Part shown: positions 1-4,760 of the stretch, piece by piece
Numbering within the stretch: the stretch's first letter is position 1
Layout: the number at the start of each line of letters is the position of its first letter
Origin: Bacillota bacterium
GTDB taxonomy: Bacteria > Bacillota > Bacilli > Alicyclobacillales > Alicyclobacillaceae
Direction of reading: 5' to 3'
Length of the DNA stretch: 5,009 nucleotides
Assembly: GCA_021820805.1 (NCBI GenBank)
Contig: JAKADF010000308.1
Coordinates: 1 to 5,009, forward strand
Program-made: the position numbers and the translations under genes
The notes under the pieces: generated by a model
Told to the model about the DNA's origin: nothing
Databases searched by the model: none
What the model saw: only the letters and a program-made list of their open reading frames with translations

Positions 1-1
1 A

Positions 2-1150
2 GCTCAGAAGTCACTGGTGAAAGTAGTTGATCCGGCACCAAGCCAAATTCCATCACCTGAGTCTGTTGAACGCGCGGCTGACTTGCTATCAACTGCAAAA
101 CGACCCCTATTCATTCTAGGCAAAGGTGCCGCGTATGCACAGGCTGACAAAGAAATCAAGTCTTTAATCGAAATGACTGGTATTCCATTTCTGCCTATGT
201 CTATGGCCAAGGGTATCCTTCCCGACAATCATCCGCAATCAGCGGCAGCTGCACGTTCCTTTGTGCTAGGCCAGGCAGATGTTGTGGTGTTGGTTGGGGC
301 ACGCCTGAACTGGCTTCTTTCTCACGGAAAAAGTCCACTTTGGTCAGACAGTGCAAAATACGTGCAAATCGATATCTCACCGACTGAAATAGACAGTAAC
401 CGTCCTATCGCAGCACCTGTTGTGGGAGACATCAAATCATCCGTTGCAGCTCTTCTGACCGCCGCAAATACAAGGAATATAGAGCCGAGCGCCGAGTGGA
501 TTGAAGAGCTTGCCCTGCGTAAGAAAAAGAATATTGACCGCATGGCTGAACGTCTAAAATCTGATCCGAATCCGATGAATTTTTCTAGTGCACTGCGTGC
601 TGTTCGTGACGCTATTGCTGATAGACCCGATGTGTATATCGTCAATGAAGGAGCGAATACGCTTGACTTCGCAAGAAACACCATCGATATGTATGAGCCG
701 CGCAAGCGTCTTGACACTGGAACCTGGGGAATAATGGGTATCGGTACTGGATATGCAATTGCTGCCGCCGTCGTTAGTGGAAAGCCGGTACTCGCTATTG
801 AAGGAGACAGTGCCTTCGGATTTAGCGGCATGGAAATTGAGACAATTTGTAGGTATAAGCTTCCAGTTGTAACTTTGGTCTTCAACAACGGGGGAATCTA
901 TCGAGGCGACAAACCAGGGAGTGAGCCATCACCGACAGGGCTTGTAGCCAATGCTCGCTACGACAAGGTAATAGAAGCTTTTGGTGGGATTGGGTATCAC
1001 GTTGAAGATACTGCAAGCCTGACAAATGCGGTCAGAGAGGCTCTTGCATCAGGAAAGCCAACACTGATTAACTGTGTTATCGACCCGACAGCTGGTACAG
1101 AAAGTGGCCATATTCAGGGTCTTAATCCAAAAAGTAAATTGCTGAAGTGA
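2..1150 (+). CDS. oxc: Oxalyl-CoA decarboxylase, C-terminal part (5' truncated by window edge)
   Basis: This cytosolic thiamine-diphosphate enzyme converts oxalyl-CoA to formyl-CoA and CO2, the second step of CoA-dependent oxalate degradation. The frame is open from the first full codon at base 2, so the GTG at 17 and the ATG further in are internal. About 382 residues are present; the family is usually about 565-570, so roughly 185 N-terminal residues, including the catalytic glutamate of the Pyr domain, lie outside. Visible are the central nucleotide-binding domain (KGAAYAQ near 124-141; VQIDI...EIDSN near 362-400, the region that binds activating ADP in Oxalobacter Oxc) and the C-terminal PP domain. 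The ThDP/Mg motif is EGDSAFGFSG (GDS at 803-811) with NN at 884-889. NEGAN (644-658), RKRLDTGTWG (701-730) and GGIYRG (890-907) are family signatures. The tail ESGHI has His (1109-1111) where, from memory, Oxalobacter has active-site Arg555; I recall His in the E. coli enzyme too. The oxalate/formate transporter follows on the same strand after 315 bp; no frc is visible. Confidence 0.95.
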   Translation, partial: AQKSLVKVVDPAPSQIPSPESVERAADLLSTAKRPLFILGKGAAYAQADKEIKSLIEMTGIPFLPMSMAKGILPDNHPQSAAAARSFVLGQADVVVLVGARLNWLLSHGKSPLWSDSAKYVQIDISPTEIDSNRPIAAPVVGDIKSSVAALLTAANTRNIEPSAEWIEELALRKKKNIDRMAERLKSDPNPMNFSSALRAVRDAIADRPDVYIVNEGANTLDFARNTIDMYEPRKRLDTGTWGIMGIGTGYAIAAAVVSGKPVLAIEGDSAFGFSGMEIETICRYKLPVVTLVFNNGGIYRGDKPGSEPSPTGLVANARYDKVIEAFGGIGYHVEDTASLTNAVREALASGKPTLINCVIDPTAGTESGHIQGLNPKSKLLK

Positions 1151-1168
1151 GGGAATACCGCCCCTCAC
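1147..1168 (+). terminator. Stem-loop overlapping the oxc stop codon
   Basis: A perfect 7-bp inverted repeat pairs GTGAGGG (1147-1153) with CCCTCAC (1162-1168) around an 8-nt loop, and the stem contains the oxc TGA stop (1148-1150). No T-run follows, so it is not a canonical intrinsic terminator. It may instead protect the 3' end of the oxc message or assist factor-dependent termination. The structure is seen in the sequence; its role is inferred. Confidence 0.35.
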
Positions 1169-1202
1169 CAGGACACCGCTGTAAAATTTCTGGGTGCTGC
1201 GC

Positions 1203-1239
1203 GCCCCCGCAATAGAGTTATGACACCTATCTCGGGGGC
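1203..1239 (+). other. GC-rich stem-loop in the oxc-oxlT gap
   Basis: GCCCCCG (1203-1209) pairs perfectly with CGGGGGC (1233-1239), and inside it ATAG (1212-1215) pairs with CTAT (1227-1230), giving a two-tier hairpin with an 11-nt apical loop. It has no trailing T-run. It is the most stable-looking structure in the gap and could act as an mRNA processing or stability boundary between oxc and the transporter gene. Function is not established. Confidence 0.4.
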
Positions 1240-1250
1240 CGATGTTGCCA

Positions 1251-1273
1251 CTTATTGGTCAACTGCCAATAGG
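1251..1273 (+). other. Stem-loop in the oxc-oxlT gap
   Basis: CTTATTGG (1251-1258) pairs with CCAATAGG (1266-1273), an 8-bp stem with one T-G wobble and a 7-nt loop. It lies 10 bp upstream of the cre-like operator. As DNA, its inner arms TATTGG and CCAATA also form a protein-binding-size inverted repeat, so it could be an operator rather than an RNA structure. It is not followed by a T-run. Confidence 0.35.
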
Positions 1274-1283
1274 GCTAAATAAG

Positions 1284-1297
1284 CGAAAACGTTTACA
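1284..1297 (+). promoter_or_regulatory. cre-like operator (CcpA/LacI-family type) upstream of oxlT
   Basis: CGAAAACGTTTACA matches 13 of 14 positions of the Bacillota catabolite response element consensus TGWAANCGNTNWCA; only the first base differs. The central CG flanked by A and T runs is typical of LacI/GalR-family operators. It lies about 170 bp upstream of the transporter start, so it could act on oxlT transcription if the promoter is nearby, consistent with catabolite control of an alternative carbon source. A single degenerate 14-mer can arise by chance, and no clear promoter was located beside it. Confidence 0.4.
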
Positions 1298-1298
1298 C

Positions 1299-1322
1299 CT
1301 CTCTTTTTCATGAAAGGGGGGG
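1299..1322 (+). other. Imperfect stem-loop with a 7-G run
   Basis: Bases 1299-1308 (CTCTCTTTTT) can pair with 1313-1322 (AAAGGGGGGG) around TTCATGAA, but several pairs are G-T wobbles. The seven consecutive G residues (1316-1322) are unusual for the window. It lies directly after the cre-like site. It may be a structured leader element or simply low-complexity sequence; there is no evidence of function beyond the pairing. Confidence 0.2.
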
Positions 1323-1399
1323 ATACCCTTGCTCGACTAACATGTAATAATTAGGAATTTTAAACTAAAAATCGAACCAATAACACCGATCAAGCCCTA

Positions 1400-1416
1400 T
1401 ACAATTCTGGAGCTGC
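1400..1416 (+). repeat. Short direct repeat, copy 1 (upstream of oxlT)
   Basis: TACAAT followed by TCTGGAGCTGC recurs at 2825-2840 as TAGAAT followed by CTGGAGCTGC, sharing the 11-mer TCTGGAGCTGC. In both copies a -10-like hexamer one base from TATAAT abuts the repeat, so it could be the core of two related promoters. No convincing -35 is present here. The start codon of oxlT is 50 bp downstream. Confidence 0.3.
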
Positions 1417-1448
1417 CAACTGTATATTCAAAATTTTTAGAATATTGA

Positions 1449-1456
1449 GGGGGAGG
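1449..1456 (+). promoter_or_regulatory. Ribosome binding site of oxlT
   Basis: GGGGGAGG ends 9 nt before the ATG at 1466 and is a strong Shine-Dalgarno match. It fixes the start of the transporter gene and implies efficient translation independent of oxc. Confidence 0.85.
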
Positions 1457-1465
1457 AAGTAGCAC

Positions 1466-2731
1466 ATGAACGAAGTGGCTAATCCTGCAGCAGGTTTGAC
1501 AGGATTTAGGAACAATCGATGGGTGCAGTTAATCGTTGCGATTATCATTATGATACTGATTGCCGGTGTTGAGTATGGGTGGTCGATGTATGCAAAACCA
1601 CTTCAGCACAAGTTGGGGGCACCACTTGACGCCATTCAGTACGCATTTACCATCGGTATTATAGCTTGGGGAATCGGTCAGCCGGCTGTTGGATTTGTTG
1701 TCGATAAGTTAGGGCCGAGATGGGTAACAGTTGCGTGCGGCCTTGCGGTAGGTATTGGTTGGGCTATGATGGGGCAGGTAGACTCTCTGTTTGGTTTGTA
1801 TGCCTGGTATTTCCTCGCTGGACTCGGCGGCGGTCTCGTTTATGGCGTTTCAATCAGTACCAGTACCAGATGGTTCCCAGACAAAAGAGGGCTTGCCAAT
1901 GGACTGGTCGCTGCTGGATTTGGCGGCGGATCTCTTGTCTTCTTACCTATTATTTCAAGTTCCCTAAAAACCAGCGTTGCGGCAGCATTCTTTAATGTTG
2001 GTATTGTTCAACTTATAGTCATTGTTGTTCTCGCTTTCGTCCTCAAGTGGCCAGAGCAACAGAAGGTACGAAAGATCGCAAAAGTGGTGACGGAAGATGA
2101 CTTAACTCCTGGGAAAATGCTTGGGACAATTCAATTTTGGATGCTCTATATCACGTTCTTCGGCATGCAGCTTGGCGGCCTGCTTCTGGCTGCAAACAGC
2201 GTTCCGATTGCCAAACAGTTTGGTATTGGAGCAGCGTTCATTGCAACTGCTTTAACGATGCAAAACCTTACTAATGCCGCCAGTCGTATCTTTTGGGGAT
2301 GGATTTCCGACCATATTGGTAGGTATCGGACGATGGGGCTTGCGTTTTTCCTGAACGCTGTAGTTATGTTCCTATTCCCAACGATGTCAAAGTCAGGATC
2401 CGGGTACGTATTGGCGGTTGCTCTAGCCTTCTTAACATGGGGCGAAATCTACTCCCTGTTCCCTTCAGCCAATGCGGATGTATTCGGTTCCAAGTATTCA
2501 ACTACCAGCTATGGCCTGCTCTATACTGCGAAGGGTATTGGAGGAGTTTTTGGCGGCGGCTTCGGAGCCTACATTGCTATGAAAGCGGGGTGGCAAGGTT
2601 CCTTTAGTATTGCTGCAGTATTTGCTCTGTTCTCATGCTTGATGTCAATATTCGTAATACCTAGGTTGCCGAAACCGCAAAATCGAAAGAAAACATCTAC
2701 TGAGGGTGTGCCATCCGGCGGTGAGCAATAA
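1466..2731 (+). CDS. oxlT: Major facilitator of the oxalate/formate antiporter (OFA) family
   Basis: This 421-residue inner-membrane carrier probably exchanges extracellular oxalate for intracellular formate. It has a short cytosolic N-terminus, about twelve hydrophobic helices (first about 20-40, last about 379-398), a polar central loop near 195-215 and a hydrophilic tail rich in K, S and G. MFS motif A occurs in the first half (GFVVDKLGPR, 76-85) and its equivalent in the second (GWISDHIGRYR, 278-288). Arg274 (ASRIFWGW) and Lys356 (LLYTAKG) fall where Oxalobacter OxlT has its substrate-binding Arg272 and Lys355, which supports a dicarboxylate substrate. The TM10 motif WGEIYSLFPS keeps Trp325 and Tyr329, corresponding to OxlT Trp324 and Tyr328. 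Two pocket positions differ: Glu36 next to Tyr37 where OxlT has Gln34-Tyr35, and Tyr353 where OxlT has Trp352 (OxlT residues from memory). The start is set by the strong SD at 1449-1456. Adjacency to oxc argues for oxalate, although OFA proteins include carriers of other small carboxylates. Confidence 0.9.
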   Translation: MNEVANPAAGLTGFRNNRWVQLIVAIIIMILIAGVEYGWSMYAKPLQHKLGAPLDAIQYAFTIGIIAWGIGQPAVGFVVDKLGPRWVTVACGLAVGIGWAMMGQVDSLFGLYAWYFLAGLGGGLVYGVSISTSTRWFPDKRGLANGLVAAGFGGGSLVFLPIISSSLKTSVAAAFFNVGIVQLIVIVVLAFVLKWPEQQKVRKIAKVVTEDDLTPGKMLGTIQFWMLYITFFGMQLGGLLLAANSVPIAKQFGIGAAFIATALTMQNLTNAASRIFWGWISDHIGRYRTMGLAFFLNAVVMFLFPTMSKSGSGYVLAVALAFLTWGEIYSLFPSANADVFGSKYSTTSYGLLYTAKGIGGVFGGGFGAYIAMKAGWQGSFSIAAVFALFSCLMSIFVIPRLPKPQNRKKTSTEGVPSGGEQ

Positions 2732-2807
2732 AATCAAACATAAATTGTTATCATTAAATATCAGTCATTTTTGAAAAACATTTATACTGTGCGAACAAAC
2801 AAGCTGA

Positions 2808-2876
2808 CAATTCCGTTACTCGCATAGAATCTGGAGCTGCTCTTCGACAGCATTTGCCGTGCACCTTACGGAATTG
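2808..2876. repeat. Perfect 9-bp inverted repeat with structured interior, convergent gap
   Basis: CAATTCCGT (2808-2816) is the exact reverse complement of ACGGAATTG (2868-2876). The 51-nt interior contains a smaller GCTG/CAGC hairpin (2836-2839 with 2848-2851) and the second copy of the short direct repeat. It lies between the convergent ends of oxlT and the GGDEF gene. No T-run follows, so it is not an ordinary terminator. It could be a small structured RNA, a bidirectional transcript end or the remnant of a small element. Confidence 0.4.
2825..2840 (+). repeat. Short direct repeat, copy 2 (downstream of oxlT)
   Basis: TAGAAT followed by CTGGAGCTGC repeats the element at 1400-1416. Here the -10-like TAGAAT is preceded by CTGACA (2804-2809), a 5-of-6 match to a -35 box, at a short 15-bp spacing. 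If it is a promoter it reads toward the GGDEF gene in antisense, with no open frame of note immediately downstream. Evidence is limited to sequence similarity. Confidence 0.3.
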
Positions 2877-2926
2877 AGAGCGCATCTATTGAGAGAAGGC
2901 TTAACGACGACAGATCGTACCCTATC

Positions 2927-2951
2927 GCCGCTAGGCCTTTTCTAGCTCGGC
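2927..2951. terminator. Bulged stem-loop between convergent genes
   Basis: GCTAG (2930-2934) pairs with CTAGC (2942-2946). After a 2-nt bulge, GCC (2927-2929) pairs with GGC (2949-2951), around a 7-nt loop. On the plus strand the stem is followed shortly by AGCTTTTACACATTTT, a weak T-rich tail. On the minus strand it lies about 31 nt past the GGDEF stop codon, but no T-run follows in that direction. It is the best candidate for a transcript end in this gap, for oxlT rather than the GGDEF gene, but it is weak. Confidence 0.35.
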
Positions 2952-2982
2952 AGCTTTTACACATTTTGCACTTGATAACGAA

Positions 2983-4620
2983 TCACTGTTTACATTCAGC
3001 GCATGTCTTAAAATCATTCCTTCCATACTCCTTCGCTTCATGCAATGCCCTATATGCGTTTTTCAACAGTTCTTGTCTCGTATTTCCATCAGAAGGGTAA
3101 AAGGCAATTCCTATATTGAAAGTCATTTCGACGACATGCGTACTAATATGCCAAGTTTGCCCAAGAGAGCTAAGAATGCGTTCTGCTACTTTGAGAGCAT
3201 CTTGTTCAAGCTCAATTTCAGGAAGAAGGATAGTAAAGTCATCGCCCCATTGCCGTGCTAACGTATCAGCTCCTCGAAGACAACCTTGCACCCTTTGCGC
3301 GAATTGGTGGAGTAGTTTGTCTCCTGTATCGTAACCGAAGGTATCATTAATGTACTTGAATTTGCACATGTCCAAATACATGACTGCCAACTTGTGTCCT
3401 TGCGATGCCGCCTCCTTAATGGACTGTTCAAGTCGTCTTTCAAACAGTCTTCTATTTGGAAGACCCGTCAACGCATCATAATATGAAACATAGTCAAATT
3501 TTTCCTCAAACCATTTTCTTTCCGTAATGTCCCTGGCAACAATCTGAATTCGACATACATTTCCTTCATCATTTAATATGGGCGTTCCTTTGGCCTCGAC
3601 CCATATCCAATGACTATTCACATGCCTGTAACGAAACTCCATTACCTTAGTTTGATTGGTCAAAGCCATCTCAATGAAAGTACATTTAACATCAGCATAG
3701 TCATCTGGATGAATCATATGAAACACAAGGTTCCCGACACAAGATTCTGGCGCGAATCCCAATATGAATTTATAGGACGGTGAAGCATACTCAATAACTC
3801 CATTTAAATTAACTACGCACAGCAAATCAGAAATGTTTTCAGTAAGTTGCCGATATTTTTCTTCAATTTGATTTTTTAGCTGGGTAATATCCCTGACAAT
3901 GCCTGAAACCGCTATAACCTGTCCTTCTCCGTTGTAGATTGGAGAGAAAGTAAGACTCACATCAGCAACTGTACCATTCTTTGTGATACGGGTTACTTCA
4001 ACCCCAGTAAAAGCCGCGCCCCATTCTACTTTTTCTATCATGTTTTGGTGTTGACTTAATAAATCATCCGGAATAATGGGTAAAGGTTTCCCGACTAATT
4101 CTTGCCGTTTCCATCCATAAAGTTCCTCAAAAGCAGGGTTAACATCTATGACATTCCCATCCAGGCCCAAAATATAAACAGCATCGGCGGTGTATTTAAA
4201 AAGGGACTTTGATCGCTCTTCGATTTCGCATAAGTAAGCCTCGTCTTTACGCAACTTTGTGATATCCTTACCTACACAAAAAACCCCAATTACTTTTTCT
4301 TTGACAATTAAAGGAATAAACTTGACTTGTAGATGCAGGATGTCCCCACTTTTATGGAATACGTCCATCAGATGTTCTGAAGACGTCCCTTGTAACGCTT
4401 GACTAAAATATCTGGTTATTTTTTCTCGCTGTTTTGGAGGAATCATTTTTTGATAGGAAAATCCTTGAACTTCTTCTTTGGCATAACCGAACAATTCCGT
4501 TACACTTTGGTTCACTTCAGTAAGTGTGCCATCCACAGAGAGAACAATAGCGGGATCGGGATTATTTCGAATGATAGACTTATAAATTCCGATGTATGAT
4601 TCATCGTATAACATACTCAC
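2983..4620 (-). CDS. Triple-PAS sensor protein with degenerate GGDEF domain
   Basis: A 545-residue soluble signalling protein with no signal peptide or membrane helix. Three PAS/PAC modules lie at about 14-121, 132-247 and 255-369, each ending in a typical D-I-T segment (KDITKLR, RDITQLK, RDITERK). A GGDEF domain spans about 378-540, from YDALTGLPNRRLF to ALHEAKEYGRND. There is no EAL or HD-GYP domain. The catalytic motif reads WGDDF (458-462) rather than GGDEF. The usual LDLDxFK is LDMCKFK (416-422), so Cys419 replaces an Asp, and the usual GH is GY (429-430). Asn425, Asp426 and the later GD (433-434) remain. RGAD (449-452), five residues before WGDDF, is a well-formed RxxD inhibitory site. 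This points to a weak cyclase or a c-di-GMP-binding effector. The C-terminus carries CAEC (540-543). The GTG at 4618-4620 is preferred because its SD is 9 nt away; an in-frame ATG at 4612-4614 would be 15 nt away. The gene converges on oxlT, and no link to oxalate metabolism is evident. Confidence 0.88.
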   Translation of the reverse strand: MSMLYDESYIGIYKSIIRNNPDPAIVLSVDGTLTEVNQSVTELFGYAKEEVQGFSYQKMIPPKQREKITRYFSQALQGTSSEHLMDVFHKSGDILHLQVKFIPLIVKEKVIGVFCVGKDITKLRKDEAYLCEIEERSKSLFKYTADAVYILGLDGNVIDVNPAFEELYGWKRQELVGKPLPIIPDDLLSQHQNMIEKVEWGAAFTGVEVTRITKNGTVADVSLTFSPIYNGEGQVIAVSGIVRDITQLKNQIEEKYRQLTENISDLLCVVNLNGVIEYASPSYKFILGFAPESCVGNLVFHMIHPDDYADVKCTFIEMALTNQTKVMEFRYRHVNSHWIWVEAKGTPILNDEGNVCRIQIVARDITERKWFEEKFDYVSYYDALTGLPNRRLFERRLEQSIKEAASQGHKLAVMYLDMCKFKYINDTFGYDTGDKLLHQFAQRVQGCLRGADTLARQWGDDFTILLPEIELEQDALKVAERILSSLGQTWHISTHVVEMTFNIGIAFYPSDGNTRQELLKNAYRALHEAKEYGRNDFKTCAECKQ

Positions 4621-4628
4621 GCATCATA

Positions 4629-4637
4629 TCCTCTCTC
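4629..4637 (-). promoter_or_regulatory. Ribosome binding site of the PAS-GGDEF gene
   Basis: On the minus strand GAGAGAGGA (4637 to 4629) places GAGG 9 nt before the GTG start at 4620. This spacing supports GTG over the ATG two codons later. The SD overlaps the last bases of the conserved TTACCGA block of the leader, so folding of the leader could control access to it. Confidence 0.65.
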
Positions 4638-4708
4638 GGTAACTGAGCAATTAAAGGTAAGGCTAATCCTAGACCCGTAGCTTTGCTCACTGTGTCTGTT
4701 TAATCCTC
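4636..4708 (-). ncRNA. Structured leader resembling a c-di-GMP-I (GEMM) riboswitch, divergent
   Basis: Reading the minus strand, GCAAAGCTACGGGTCTAGG (4686 to 4668) closely follows the conserved core of the c-di-GMP-I riboswitch (GCAAAGCyacGGGUCUaagg, recalled consensus). About 24 nt later CAGTTACCGA (4645 to 4636) resembles its 3' block (gGGUUaCCGA), right at the Shine-Dalgarno. Order and position in front of a GGDEF gene fit this class. The canonical 5' half (GGCAAACC and a GNRA-capped stem) is missing. Instead GAGGATTAAA (4708-4699) can pair with TTTAATTGCTC (4655-4645; one bulge, one wobble), enclosing the core, and GCTA (4681-4678) can pair with TAGC (4665-4662). It may be a degenerate or variant aptamer sensing c-di-GMP or a related dinucleotide. 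Resemblance by chance cannot be excluded without a covariance-model search. Confidence 0.45.
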
Positions 4709-4717
4709 GTCTCCTAA

Positions 4718-4723
4718 ATTATA
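4718..4723 (-). promoter_or_regulatory. Candidate -10 box for the PAS-GGDEF gene
   Basis: A perfect TATAAT lies on the minus strand (4723 to 4718), with AT-rich sequence before it. Transcription would begin near 4711-4709, just ahead of the 5' arm of the leader structure, giving a leader of about 90 nt. At 17-bp spacing the -35 position reads TTCTAG (4746-4741), a poor match to TTGACA, so an activator or alternative spacing may be needed. Confidence 0.45.
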
Positions 4724-4760
4724 TTTTCTATCACAACTCACTAGAATGATTACCTATAAT

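Noticed and set aside
322..888. Long open frame of 188 codons on the minus strand inside oxc
   Set aside because: It is antisense to a well-conserved family protein and its translation is low-complexity (rich in S, I, A) with no recognisable domain. It is a by-product of oxc codon use.
1329..1351. TTGCTC and TAATAAT as a possible oxlT promoter
   Set aside because: Spacing between the hexamers is only about 10 bp, too short for a sigma-70-type promoter. No convincing alternative was found in the gap.
1405..1427. Possible sigma-54 (-24/-12) promoter near TGGAGCTGCCAACTG
   Set aside because: The required GC at the -12 position, 12 bases after the GG, is not present.
1720..1995. Open frame of 91 codons overlapping oxlT in another plus-strand frame
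   Set aside because: It lies wholly within the transporter gene; the translation is rich in W, R and C and has no domain.
2762..2789. CAGT...ACTG with TTTTTGAAAAA inside, just after oxlT, as an intrinsic terminator
   Set aside because: The arms are very short and the AT-rich centre has almost no loop. There is no GC-rich stem followed by a T-run.
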